Shown in pieces: positions 39,148-47,922 of a DNA stretch of 64,000 bases; positions within the stretch are counted from its first letter, which is position 1; each line of letters opens with the position of its first letter. The stretch lies in the NCBI GenBank assembly GCA_902497145.1, contig CABVDR010000006.1, forward strand, positions 1 to 64,000, given 5' to 3'. The notes beneath the pieces are model-generated. The model searched no databases and was not told the origin of the DNA. It saw nothing but the letters and a program-made list of their open reading frames with translations. This DNA is from an uncultured Oscillospiraceae bacterium (lineage in GTDB: Bacteria > Bacillota > Clostridia > Oscillospirales > Oscillospiraceae). The position numbers and the translations under genes were made by a program.

Positions 39148-40533
39148 ATGGAAACCAGTCAGGAAACCAATATCAAAGTTCCCTTTATCAGCAAGCTGGC
39201 GTATGGCTTTGGCGATGTGGGCTGCAATTTCAGCTGGATGTTTGTTGGCAATTTCCTGATGATCTTCTATACAGACGTCTGCGGCATCTCTATGGCCACC
39301 GTCTCCACCCTGATGCTGGTCTCCCGGTTTTGGGATGCCATCAATGACCCGCTGATCGGCTCTCTAAGTGACCGAACCAAGAGCCGCTGGGGCCGCTACC
39401 GTCCCTGGCTTCTCATCGGTGCGCCTTTGACCGCTCTTGTGCTGGTCCTGACCTTTTGGGCTCATCCCACCTGGTCCGACTCTTCCAAAACCATATACAT
39501 GTACATTACTTACTGCATTTTGGTCTTAGGATACACCTGTGTGAATATCCCTTACGGAACTCTGTGCGGCGCACTGACCCAGAATATTGAGCAGCGGGCG
39601 CAGATCAATACCTCCCGCTCCGTATGCGCCATGATCGCCATCAACATCATCAACATGATCACCCTGCCCCTGATTGCCCTGTTCGGCAAGGGAGATCAGG
39701 CCCGAGGATATCTTCTGCTCACCATTCTTTACGGCAGTATTTTTACCGCTTGCCACTGGTTCTGTTTTGCCAAAACAAAAGAGGTCGTCTATCCCCCCAC
39801 AAAGGAAAAGATCCCTCTGGCCACACAGTTGAAAGCTGCCCTTCAGAACCGGCCCTATTTGATTGCTTTGGTCGGTCAGTTTCTGTTTGGCATCACCCTA
39901 TATGGAAGAAATGCAGACCTGCTGTACTACTTTAAGTACGTGGAGGGGGTCGAAGGCCTGTTCACCGTATACTCCATGCTTCTGATGATCCCTTCCATTC
40001 TGGGCGCAGGCGTCTTCCCCTTTGTGTTCCGCTGGCTGGGCAACAAGGGCCGTACTGCTTCGGTGTTTGCCGCAGGCACCGGCGCAGCCATGTTTTCCAT
40101 GTACTTCTTCAGCGCAACCACAAGCCCCATCCCCTTCTACGCTCTGGCTGCCCTGTCCCAATTCTTTTTCTGTGGTTTCAATACCGCTATTTACGCCATT
40201 GTCCCCGACTGTGTGGAATACGGTGAATGGAAAACCGGCATTCGCAATGACGGCTTCCAATATGCCTTTGTCTCTTTGGGAAACAAAGTGGGCATGGCCA
40301 TCGGCACCTCTGTGCTGGCCGGAGTACTTGGAAATTTGGGCTTTGTCGCCAATCAAGCACAGAATATCGCTGTGCAGTCCGCCATACACCACGCCTTCTC
40401 CACCATTCCCGGCGTGCTGTGGATTGTGACAGCAGTCGTCCTGTTCTTCTATCAAATCAATAAAAGCTCCTATAATCGGATCATTGCGGAATTAGGCGCA
40501 AAGAAGGGGGTGGAAACATGTTCGACCTTGTAA
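39148..40533 (+). CDS. GPH-family sugar/polyol:cation symporter
   Basis: 461 residues with twelve predicted membrane helices. Family opening KLAYGFGDVGCNFSWMFVGNFLMIFYTDVCG, the loop DAINDPLIGSLSDRTKSRWGRYRPWLL (about 57-85, the conserved GPH/MelB motif) and PDCVEYGEWKTGIRND (about 355-370). Imports a sugar or polyol with sodium or protons. Begins one base after the dehydrogenase stop and overlaps the kinase by 16 bases, so it is translationally linked to both. Confidence 0.93.
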   Translation: METSQETNIKVPFISKLAYGFGDVGCNFSWMFVGNFLMIFYTDVCGISMATVSTLMLVSRFWDAINDPLIGSLSDRTKSRWGRYRPWLLIGAPLTALVLVLTFWAHPTWSDSSKTIYMYITYCILVLGYTCVNIPYGTLCGALTQNIEQRAQINTSRSVCAMIAINIINMITLPLIALFGKGDQARGYLLLTILYGSIFTACHWFCFAKTKEVVYPPTKEKIPLATQLKAALQNRPYLIALVGQFLFGITLYGRNADLLYYFKYVEGVEGLFTVYSMLLMIPSILGAGVFPFVFRWLGNKGRTASVFAAGTGAAMFSMYFFSATTSPIPFYALAALSQFFFCGFNTAIYAIVPDCVEYGEWKTGIRNDGFQYAFVSLGNKVGMAIGTSVLAGVLGNLGFVANQAQNIAVQSAIHHAFSTIPGVLWIVTAVVLFFYQINKSSYNRIIAELGAKKGVETCSTL

Positions 40534-41480
40534 GTCTTGGAGAGATTCTCATTGATTTCACCCCCAGCGGAGTCACCCGGCAGGGGATTCCTCTCTTTGC
40601 CCAAAATCCCGGCGGCGCGCCTGCCAACGTACTGGCGATGAACAGCAAGCTGGGAGGCACCTCTGCCTTTTTGGGAAAGGTAGGCGCGGACCGCTTTGGG
40701 GCCTATCTGGAACATACATTAAAGCTCCACGGCATCGACACTTCCGGTCTGGCTGTAGATGAGGAGATCCCCACCACGCTGGCCTTTGTGCATCTGGATG
40801 AAACGGGTGACCGCTCGTTTACCTTCTACCGCAAACCCGGCGCCGATCTTCAGCTGACCTGGACCGAGGTCAAAAAAGAGCGGATCGATACGTGCAAAAT
40901 ATTTCACTTCGGCTCTGTGTCCCTGACCGACGATCCCTGCCGCACGGCCGCATTGGAAGCAGCTTCTTATGCCAAAGCCCATGGGAAAGTGGTCAGTTTT
41001 GACCCCAACTACCGTCCAGTACTCTGGAACCATCCGCTCTCTGCTCGCCAATGGATCGCTCAGGGTATCTCCCTGGCCGATATTTTAAAGGTCTCTGAGG
41101 AAGAGATGCTGCTGATGACAAATCAATCCGATCCAGCGCTGGGCTCCCAGCTCCTGCTGGAGCAGGGACCGAAAGCAGTTTTTGTAACATTGGGTGAGCA
41201 GGGCTCTTACTATCGCAGCCGAAGCTGCCACGGTCTGTGTCCGGCTGCCCGGGTAAACACCATCGATACCACTGGAGCCGGGGACGCTTTTATGGGCGCT
41301 TTACTGTGGCAGATGAGGAATTTCACTCTGGAGGAAATCTCCTCTATGGATCTGCGGGAACTCGTCTCCTTTGCAAATGCTGCCGGCACTCTGACCACCA
41401 CACGCAGCGGCGCGATCCCCGCCCTCCCCTCCTTGGAGGAAATTCAGCGTTTTCGAAAGAATCAGGAGATGTCCCTATGA
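40518..41480 (+). CDS. PfkB-family fructokinase
   Basis: 320 residues. Ribokinase fold with LGEILIDFTPSG, NPGGAPANVLAMNSKLGG (substrate region, about 34-51), GKVGADRFG and the anion-hole/catalytic NTIDTTGAGDAFMGALL (catalytic Asp in GAGD, about 259). The GGAPAN and the Y-rich front are typical for fructokinases. Makes fructose-6-phosphate from the ketose formed by the dehydrogenase. Its stop overlaps the next start (ATGA). Confidence 0.92.
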   Translation: MFDLVSLGEILIDFTPSGVTRQGIPLFAQNPGGAPANVLAMNSKLGGTSAFLGKVGADRFGAYLEHTLKLHGIDTSGLAVDEEIPTTLAFVHLDETGDRSFTFYRKPGADLQLTWTEVKKERIDTCKIFHFGSVSLTDDPCRTAALEAASYAKAHGKVVSFDPNYRPVLWNHPLSARQWIAQGISLADILKVSEEEMLLMTNQSDPALGSQLLLEQGPKAVFVTLGEQGSYYRSRSCHGLCPAARVNTIDTTGAGDAFMGALLWQMRNFTLEEISSMDLRELVSFANAAGTLTTTRSGAIPALPSLEEIQRFRKNQEMSL

Positions 41481-41704
41481 AAGCAATTTCTATTCAGCTG
41501 ACGCAGGTCAGTCAGGTCCGTGATTTTGTCAATCTTACCGTCAAATATCCCTTTGATATCGACTTGGTTTCCGGACGATATACGGTAGACGCCAAATCTC
41601 TGCTTGGAATCTACAGCTTGGATTTAAGCAACCCATTAAAGGTCGTCATTTACAGCAATGATACCGCGCAATTGGAAGCAGAACTTGCTCCATTCACGGT
41701 ATAA
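41477..41704 (+). CDS. HPr-like protein without the catalytic histidine (Crh-like)
   Basis: 75 residues of HPr fold. In true HPr a phosphorylatable His lies in GxHARPA near residue 15; here the equivalent stretch (TQVSQVRDF, 9-17) has no His. The regulatory serine region is kept: DAKSLLGIYSLDL with S41 at the place of HPr Ser46. This is the pattern of Crh, which only signals through Ser-phosphate to CcpA. It starts within the fructokinase stop (ATGA overlap) and ends the polyol operon. HPr-like orphans of this kind are common in Clostridia; a role in catabolite control is inference. Confidence 0.8.
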   Translation: MKAISIQLTQVSQVRDFVNLTVKYPFDIDLVSGRYTVDAKSLLGIYSLDLSNPLKVVIYSNDTAQLEAELAPFTV

Positions 41705-41706
41705 CG

Positions 41707-41748
41707 GAGAAAGCCCCCGGATCTGCTTCCAGAGTCGGGGGCTTTCTC
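41707..41748. terminator. Terminator of the polyol operon
   Basis: 13-bp stem (41707-41719 with 41736-41748) directly behind the HPr-like stop. Confidence 0.8.
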
Positions 41749-41757
41749 TGCATCTTA

Positions 41758-42012
41758 TCAACTTTCTTTTTTGCCTGGCAGAGCATCCCATCCCACCAGA
41801 CTTAAATCTCCTGATACGTCTCCCAGCGACAAGGCGTAGATACTGTCTCCGTCAGCTGTGGTATGCACGGGGTGGATCCCCGGGCAAAACCGTTGTGGGT
41901 CAGGCCGGGAATTTTTGATCAGCTGCATCTTATGAAACACGGCGTTGGTAACCAACACCCAGGGCAGTATTTCCGGTAAAAGTTTTCCAGCCCTGGAGCA
42001 ATCCCTGAAGTT
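41758..42012 (-). pseudogene. C-terminal fragment of a P1-family (DmpA-type) peptidase
   Basis: 85 in-frame codons on the minus strand read LVTNAVFHKMQLIK, then HPVHTTADGDSIYALSLGDV and DLSLVGWDA. This is the end of a P1 (S58) aminopeptidase, whose usual length exceeds 300 residues. A TGA at 42015-42013 cuts the frame upstream and no promoter or start suits it. The catalytic N-terminal part is absent. A deletion probably removed the rest. The remainder of 41705-42142 carries only the terminator and the promoter region of the next gene. Confidence 0.5.
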
Positions 42013-42142
42013 TCACCAATAAACAAGGGGCTGTATACCCTTCACATTAAGCTTTCCACGGAATACTGGACTTTTCCGCCAAAAAGAGGTATACTGCAAT
42101 GAATGTTGTTTCAAACAATTTGGTTTTTCCGGGAGGTCTTTC

Positions 42143-43066
42143 ATGTATCTTCTCCTCTGGACCTTTTTTGCCTACGCCTTTCTGGGCTGGTGCACCGAGG
42201 TCAGCTTCGCTGCTCTCACCTCAGGCCGTTTTGTGAACCGTGGCTTTTTAAATGGCCCGGTTTGTCCTATTTATGGTGTGGGTGTGGTCATTGTTCTGTT
42301 CTTCCTGGACCCCCTCCGCAAGAACACGTTCCTGCTCTTTGTGGGTTCGGTGCTGCTCACCTCTCTGTTGGAGTGGCTTACCGGCTTTGTTCTTGAGAAG
42401 ATCTTCCACCAGCGCTGGTGGGACTACTCCAACGAGCCCTTTAACTTGGGCGGCTATATCTGCCTGCGCTTTTCCATCGCGTGGGGTCTGGCCTGTCTGA
42501 TCGTGGTGGACATCATTCACCCCTCCATTCTCTGGCTCATTCGCCTGATTCCCCACACCTTGGGGATCGTCCTTCTCGCGGTATTCTCTGCTGCAATGCT
42601 GGTGGACCTGGCCGCCACAGTGCGCACCATCACCCGTATGAACCGTCAGCTCACCCAGCTGGACGAGCTTGCCGGCCGGATTAAGGCTATGTCCAATGAG
42701 CTGGGCGAAAACCTGGCCGAGCGGGTCATCGATGCGGCGGAGCGGGGCAATGATCTGAGAGAAGATCTCCAGGAGAATCTGGAGGACGTGAAGGATGTCC
42801 TGGCCCAACGCCGGGAGGATCTCCAAGAAAATCTGGATGACGTAAAGGATGCCCTGGCTCAGCGGCGCATGCAGTACCAGATGGACCAGGCTGAATGGCA
42901 GGAGCAGCGTCAGCAGGATCTGGCCGAGCTGCGTGCCAAGCTGGAAGAGGCCATGAACCGGCCCATCTTTGGCCAGCGCCGTCTGATGCGGGCCTTCCCC
43001 AAAATGCGTTCCACCACCCACACCCAGGCATTGGATCGACTGCGTCAGTGGATGGAAAAGCATTGA
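42143..43066 (+). CDS. Putative ABC transporter permease (CmpB-like), coiled-coil tail
   Basis: 307 residues, GGGAGG ahead of the start. Residues about 1-155 hold five membrane helices with the family core FLGWCTEVSFAALTSGRFVNRGFLNGPVCPIYGVG and LEWLTGFVLEKIFHQRWWDYS. Residues about 165-260 are a charged coiled coil containing an 18-residue tandem repeat (REDLQENLEDVKDVLAQR twice). A widespread Firmicutes membrane protein of unknown role; no ATPase partner is here, so transport function is only a database-style name. Confidence 0.85.
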   Translation: MYLLLWTFFAYAFLGWCTEVSFAALTSGRFVNRGFLNGPVCPIYGVGVVIVLFFLDPLRKNTFLLFVGSVLLTSLLEWLTGFVLEKIFHQRWWDYSNEPFNLGGYICLRFSIAWGLACLIVVDIIHPSILWLIRLIPHTLGIVLLAVFSAAMLVDLAATVRTITRMNRQLTQLDELAGRIKAMSNELGENLAERVIDAAERGNDLREDLQENLEDVKDVLAQRREDLQENLDDVKDALAQRRMQYQMDQAEWQEQRQQDLAELRAKLEEAMNRPIFGQRRLMRAFPKMRSTTHTQALDRLRQWMEKH

Positions 43067-43163
43067 CTGTGGCTCCTCGAGCAATCTCATTTTGTATATT
43101 ATATTTGTGTTTTTGTTCCTTTTGTGATAGCATAATGGTAATTATACAAAAGGAGGCCTTTTC

Positions 43164-43697
43164 ATGGAAGAATTGCTGGATTTAAAGCAGCGCCTGGAGG
43201 GCCAGCGCCCCGCTTCCTGGCATGAACTGCCTGACATTGCTCTTTATATGGATCAGATCATCTCCTATATGCCCCGGCAGCTGATCCATTTTGACGAAGG
43301 GGAAGCCCTCACTTCCGCAATGGTCAACAACTATATCAAGGAGGGCCTGGTCCCCCGGGCGGACGGCAAACGTTATGGCCCCATTCACTTGGGCTATCTC
43401 ACCGCTGTTTGTGCCCTGAAGAAGGTGCTCTCCGTGCGGGACACCGGCATCTTGCTGGCCGCTGGACAGGCCCGCAACAAGACGCCTGAAGAGCTCTACA
43501 CCTACTTCTGCCGGGCACTGGACCGGGCTTTAACGGACACCGCAGCCGCCATTGATGAAAACGCGACTCAGGACGATTTAGCCCGCATCGCGCTGGATCT
43601 CGCCCTGCGCAGCTACGCCAATCAGCTGGCCTGCGCCCGGATTCTTGACATTCTGCAGCCCCCTGCATCCGATACTCCTAAGAAAGGGAAAAAATAA
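43164..43697 (+). CDS. DUF1836 protein, MerR-like helix-turn-helix
   Basis: 177 residues; AAAAGGAGG upstream. The DUF1836 core includes DIALYMDQIISYMPRQLIHF, TSAMVNNYIKEGLVPRADGKRY and HLGYLTAVCALKKVL, where VNNYIKEGLV resembles a MerR recognition region. Probably DNA-binding. No partner evident: the next gene, degV, is 36 bases on and may be co-transcribed. Confidence 0.85.
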   Translation: MEELLDLKQRLEGQRPASWHELPDIALYMDQIISYMPRQLIHFDEGEALTSAMVNNYIKEGLVPRADGKRYGPIHLGYLTAVCALKKVLSVRDTGILLAAGQARNKTPEELYTYFCRALDRALTDTAAAIDENATQDDLARIALDLALRSYANQLACARILDILQPPASDTPKKGKK

Positions 43698-43733
43698 TTC
43701 CGCTCTTCTTTATCATATCAAGGAGGTTTCAAC

Positions 43734-44606
43734 ATGTCTGAGTTTATTCTGGTAACCGACTCTTCCGCTGACCTCACTGAAGAGATGGTCAAAGCCATTC
43801 AAGTTCCTGTTCTTCCCCTGCGCTTTACCATTCAGGGTCAGACTTATCGCAACTACCCCGATAACCGGGAGATGGACCCGGCTTTGTTTTACGATATGCT
43901 CCGGGCCGGCGAGCTGGCTACCACGGCCGCCCTTAACCCCAATGACTTTGTGGAAGAGCTGGAGCCCTACCTGAAGGACGGTAAGGATATTCTGATCCTG
44001 GCCTTCTCCTCCGGTCTGTCCACCACCTACAATTCTTCCCGTCTTGCGGTGGATGAACTGCAGGAGAAATACCCTGAGCGCAAGATCTACACGGTTGATA
44101 CCCTGTGTGCCTCCATGGGACAAGGCCTGCTGGTGTGGCTGGCCGCTCAGAAACGGGATGCCGGTGCCTCCATTGAGGAGGTGCGGGACTGGGTAGAGGA
44201 AAATAAGCTCCATCTATGCCACCAGTTCACCGTGGATGATCTCCATTTCCTCAAGCGGGGCGGCCGGATCTCCGCTACCACCGCTGTGGTGGGCTCTATG
44301 CTGCAGATCAAGCCGGTGCTTCATGTGGACGATGAGGGCCACCTCATCAACATCGGCAAAGCCCGGGGCCGCCACGCCTCTCTGAAGGCCCTGGTGGACA
44401 AGATGGAGAAAACCGTCACGGAAGAAGGCAAGAAGACGGTGTTTATCAGCCACGGTGACTGTCTCAAGGACGCTCAGCTGGTAGCCGACATGGTGCGGGA
44501 GCGCTTTGGCACGGAGGATATCCACATCAACTACGTGGGGCCCGTCATCGGCGCCCACTCCGGCCCCGGCACCCTGGCCCTCTTTTATCTGGGTACCGTC
44601 CGCTGA
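43734..44606 (+). CDS. DegV-family fatty-acid-binding protein
   Basis: 290 residues, AAGGAGG before ATG 43734. DegV fold: FILVTDSSADLTEEM, AFSSGLSTTYNSSRLAV, YTVDTLCASMGQGLLVW, and the lipid pocket with LKRGGRISATTAVVGSMLQIKPVL. By family knowledge binds a fatty acid and presents it to fatty-acid kinase FakA. No fakA gene in view. Followed by repeat copy B and prmA. Confidence 0.95.
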   Translation: MSEFILVTDSSADLTEEMVKAIQVPVLPLRFTIQGQTYRNYPDNREMDPALFYDMLRAGELATTAALNPNDFVEELEPYLKDGKDILILAFSSGLSTTYNSSRLAVDELQEKYPERKIYTVDTLCASMGQGLLVWLAAQKRDAGASIEEVRDWVEENKLHLCHQFTVDDLHFLKRGGRISATTAVVGSMLQIKPVLHVDDEGHLINIGKARGRHASLKALVDKMEKTVTEEGKKTVFISHGDCLKDAQLVADMVRERFGTEDIHINYVGPVIGAHSGPGTLALFYLGTVR

Positions 44607-44608
44607 GC

Positions 44609-44820
44609 CGCTTTCTTGAAAGAAAGCTTGGCAAAGAACTTTCTGCAAAGCTTCGCTTTGCCTCTGCGCTTGCCTGTAAGAGAATGGGAATGTAAAAGTT
44701 TGACCCCCATCTCATTCCAATACAAAACTTAGCGTGAAATGGAATTTCACGCATAAAAATTTTGCCCCGCTTTTTATAAAAAGCGGGCGGGGTCCAGGGG
44801 CAGAGCCCCTGGGCGGAAAG
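44609..44820 (+). repeat. Dispersed multi-hairpin intergenic repeat, copy B
   Basis: 212 bases between degV and prmA, nearly identical in order and spacing to 11429-11643 on the minus strand. Hairpins: 44611-44626, 44645-44661, 44732-44752, 44766-44787 and 44794-44812. One stem pair is A-T in copy A and G-C here, a compensatory change. The element ends 8 bases before the start of prmA. No coding capacity. Confidence 0.85.
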
Positions 44821-44828
44821 GAAAACAC

Positions 44829-45773
44829 ATGGCAGACACAAAATGGCTGGAGATCGCCATCAACACCACCCCTGACCGGCTGGACGACGTGACCGCCAAG
44901 CTCACCGCCGCCGGAATGGCCGGGCTGGTCATTGAGGACGAGGCGGAGTTCCAGCAGTTTTTGGAGCAGAACCGGCAGTACTGGGACTATGTGGACCAGG
45001 AGCTGCTGGACCGCATGAAGGGCGTCACCCGGGTGAAGTTCTATGTCACCGACGACGCTGACGGCCGCGCCCAGCTGGCCCAGTACACCCATGGACTGGA
45101 CTGCGAGTACACGGTCACCTCTCTCAGCGATAATGACTGGGCTTACAGCTGGCAGAAGTACTACAAGCCCCTCTCCATTGGGGAGCGGCTCTACGTGGTA
45201 CCCCAGTGGGAAAAAGACAAGCCTGTCCCCGACGGCCGGGTTCCCTTCTACCTCAATCCCGGCCTCACCTTCGGCACTGGCTCCCACGCCTCCACCCAGC
45301 TGTGTCTGGAGGGCGTGGAGGCCCACACCAAGCAGGGCGACACGGTGCTGGATCTGGGCTGCGGCAGCGGCATCTTATCCATTGCCGCTCTGGTACTGGG
45401 GGCGAGCCACGCCCTGGCGGTAGACATTGACCCCAAGGCGGTGGATGTGGCCTACGAAAACGCCGCCCTCAACGGCATCGGCAAGGACCGCTACACCGTC
45501 CGGGCGGGAGACATTCTCACCGACACCGCTCTGGCCGCCGAGATCGCCCAGCAGCGCTATCCCCTGGTGCTGGCCAACATCGTGGCCGATGTCATTATTC
45601 CCCTCTCCGCTCAGGTACCTAACCTGCTCACCCAGGACGGCATTTTCCTGTGTTCCGGTATCATTGACACCCGGGCTCACGAGGTAGAGGACGCCCTGGC
45701 TCGCAACGGGCTGAAGGTTATCAAGAAGCGGGAAAAGAACGGCTGGGTAGCTCTGGAGGCCGTTTTGGCATAA
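44829..45773 (+). CDS. prmA: Ribosomal protein L11 methyltransferase
   Basis: 314 residues; AAAGGAAA ahead of the start lies at the end of the repeat. N-terminal ferredoxin-like recognition domain (WLEIAINTTPDRLDDVTAKL) to about 125, then a Rossmann methyltransferase with PGLTFGTGSHASTQLCL, VLDLGCGSGILSIAAL (SAM loop, about 178-193) and LANIVADVI. Trimethylates ribosomal protein L11. Intact and of usual length. Confidence 0.96.
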   Translation: MADTKWLEIAINTTPDRLDDVTAKLTAAGMAGLVIEDEAEFQQFLEQNRQYWDYVDQELLDRMKGVTRVKFYVTDDADGRAQLAQYTHGLDCEYTVTSLSDNDWAYSWQKYYKPLSIGERLYVVPQWEKDKPVPDGRVPFYLNPGLTFGTGSHASTQLCLEGVEAHTKQGDTVLDLGCGSGILSIAALVLGASHALAVDIDPKAVDVAYENAALNGIGKDRYTVRAGDILTDTALAAEIAQQRYPLVLANIVADVIIPLSAQVPNLLTQDGIFLCSGIIDTRAHEVEDALARNGLKVIKKREKNGWVALEAVLA

Positions 45774-45832
45774 CCATCTGTAACTTTTTTAATTTTTATT
45801 GCAATTTGTAATTCTGTTTAGGGGGGACATCC

Positions 45833-46945
45833 GTGACTCAACATGCTGTCGTAATTCATCCGGAGTTTGCCCCTGGACGGCGTATTTTGGCCGTCAGCGA
45901 CATCCACGGCAACCTGTCTTTTTTCCAGCATCTGCTGGAGAAGGTGGCCTTCTCCCCGGACGACATTCTGATCTTAGTGGGAGACATGCTGGAAAAAGGT
46001 CCGGACAGTCTGGAACTGCTGCGCTATATTGTCAAGCTGAGTCAGACTCACACGGTCTATCCCCTGTGTGGAAATTGCGACGGCCTGGTACTCAATTTCT
46101 TTGAGACCGACACCCTGGACGAGAGCTTTTTCTCCCGCTATCTCCCCCAGCACCCGGAAAGCTGCATCTTCCAGATGGCCCACGAGGCAGGCTACGACGG
46201 TGACCCCACCGACCTGCCCCGGCTGCGTGAAACGCTGCGTAAAGCTTTCCCCCAGGTGCGGGCATGGCTGGCCAGTCTGCCCACCATTCTGGAAACAGAG
46301 CACTTGGTTTTTGTCCACGGCGGTGTACCTTCCCTGGAGCACATGGAGCAGCTCAACCGCTGGCGGTGCATGAAAAACGACGATTTCCGCGGCCAGGGCC
46401 ATTCCTTTGACAAGTATGTCATTGTGGGCCATTGGCCGGTCACCCTGTATCATGAACACATCCCCAGCGCCGCCCCTATCTTTGACTGGGATCGGAAGAT
46501 CATCTCCATTGACGGCGGCTGCGTACTGAAGTTGGATGGACAGCTCAACGCTCTGATTCTGCCCAGCGAGGACTCCCAAGACTTCACTTGGCAAGCCTGG
46601 GACGGCCTGCCGGTATACACGGCCCTGGATCCCCAGCAGCCCTCTAAGGACTCCATCAATATCCGCTGGGGGCGGGCCGACCTGGAACTTCTGGAGCCGG
46701 GAGAAGAGCTCTCCCGCTGCCGACACCTGGAAAGCGGCCGGGAGCTGGACATTCTCACCTCCTACCTGCGCCGCACCGGGGACCGGCTGTGGTGTGAGGA
46801 CTCCACCGACTACCATCTCCCTGTCACCCCTGGCGACCAACTTGCCCTAGTGGCTAAGACCAGCCGGAGTTGTTTAATGAAAAAAGACGGCGTCACCGGC
46901 TGGTATTTCGGCCGTCTGGCGGATAAACTAGGAAAAACACATTGA
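45833..46945 (+). CDS. Calcineurin-like metallophosphoesterase
   Basis: 370 residues starting with GTG, GGGGGG 6 bases before. Metal-binding motifs are SDIHGN (D23, H25), GDMLEKG (D51, like GDxxDRG), LCGNCDG (N81) and HWPV with VFVHGG downstream (about 150-200). The core resembles PP2A-type Ser/Thr phosphatases such as diadenosine tetraphosphatase, but GNCDG replaces GNHE. The C-terminal 140 residues form an extra domain with HLESGRELDILTSYLRR. Substrate unknown. Confidence 0.85.
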   Translation: MTQHAVVIHPEFAPGRRILAVSDIHGNLSFFQHLLEKVAFSPDDILILVGDMLEKGPDSLELLRYIVKLSQTHTVYPLCGNCDGLVLNFFETDTLDESFFSRYLPQHPESCIFQMAHEAGYDGDPTDLPRLRETLRKAFPQVRAWLASLPTILETEHLVFVHGGVPSLEHMEQLNRWRCMKNDDFRGQGHSFDKYVIVGHWPVTLYHEHIPSAAPIFDWDRKIISIDGGCVLKLDGQLNALILPSEDSQDFTWQAWDGLPVYTALDPQQPSKDSINIRWGRADLELLEPGEELSRCRHLESGRELDILTSYLRRTGDRLWCEDSTDYHLPVTPGDQLALVAKTSRSCLMKKDGVTGWYFGRLADKLGKTH

Positions 46946-46957
46946 GGATTTGAATTT

Positions 46958-47875
46958 ATGCTGGATTTTCACCCCCTGGAACTGGAAGACCTGCCCAAAC
47001 TGCGCGATTTCTTTGCTTACAGCGGCAGCCGCATCTGCGACACCACCCCCGGCACCGTATTTATGTGGCGGGATATGTACCACACCGAGTGGGCCATCTA
47101 TGACGGGTCGCTCTACTTTAAAGTAGATTATCCCGGCCTGGGCCCCACCTTTACCCTCCCCCTGGGAGGTGGGCGTCCGGAGCACTACCGTCAGATTGCC
47201 GGTTACTGCTGCCGCCGTAATATGCCCATCTCCTTCTATCCCGTCCCCAAGGACGAGCTGGACCGCCTGCAGACTGCATTTCCCAACTCGGCGGCCATCC
47301 CCACCCGGGACGCATACGACTATCTGTACCGGGCAGAGGACTTACAGTTCTTCCGTGGCAAAAAGCTCAGCGGACAGCGCAATCACGTCAACAAGTTCCT
47401 GAAGACCTACGGCAACTGGTCCTTCCGGGTTATTACCCCCGAGGATCTGCCCGCTGTGGGGGCCTTCTTAGACCGCTACGCCGCCGGGGTAGACAAACCC
47501 TCCCCTTCCTTCCACGAGGATCTGGCCAAGACCCGGGAGGTACTGGCCAACTATACCATCTACGACATGCTGGGCGGGATGCTGCTGGTGGAGGGACAGA
47601 TTGTAGGCTTCTCCCTGGGCGAGATCGTGGGTGACACGCTGTTTACCCACATTGAGAAGGCAGACCGTGACTACCAGGGCTGTTATCAGATGCTGGTGGC
47701 TCAGTTTGCCCAGCAATTTGCTCAGGAGGGTGTCCACTTCATCAACCGAGAGGATGACGCCGGCGATCCCGGCCTGCGCAAGAGCAAGCTTTCCTACCAC
47801 CCGGTGACCCTGCTGGAGAAGTATGTGGTCACGGTGGATGAACCCTGCAAGTTCTGCGACTGCGAAAACCCATAA
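46958..47875 (+). CDS. DUF2156 (phosphatidylglycerol lysyltransferase-like) protein
   Basis: 305 residues, TGAGGA ahead. GNAT-like double fold of DUF2156: LRDFFAYSGSRICDTTPGTVFMWRDMY, YLYRAEDLQFFRGKKLSGQRNHVNKFLKTYG and the second half EGQIVGFSLGEIVGDTLFTHIEKADRDYQGCYQML. Soluble, no membrane anchor, so it is a stand-alone form of the MprF catalytic-type domain. Aminoacyl transfer to a lipid or other acceptor is possible. 12 bases after the phosphoesterase; likely co-transcribed. Confidence 0.85.
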   Translation: MLDFHPLELEDLPKLRDFFAYSGSRICDTTPGTVFMWRDMYHTEWAIYDGSLYFKVDYPGLGPTFTLPLGGGRPEHYRQIAGYCCRRNMPISFYPVPKDELDRLQTAFPNSAAIPTRDAYDYLYRAEDLQFFRGKKLSGQRNHVNKFLKTYGNWSFRVITPEDLPAVGAFLDRYAAGVDKPSPSFHEDLAKTREVLANYTIYDMLGGMLLVEGQIVGFSLGEIVGDTLFTHIEKADRDYQGCYQMLVAQFAQQFAQEGVHFINREDDAGDPGLRKSKLSYHPVTLLEKYVVTVDEPCKFCDCENP

Positions 47876-47880
47876 CACAT

Positions 47881-47917
47881 AAAACAGAGGCGGCCCAATC
47901 GGGCCGCCTCTGTTTTT
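47881..47917. terminator. Bidirectional terminator
   Basis: 16-bp stem (47881-47896 with 47901-47916) with A4 and T5 flanks between convergent genes. Confidence 0.92.
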
Positions 47918-47922
47918 ATGCA

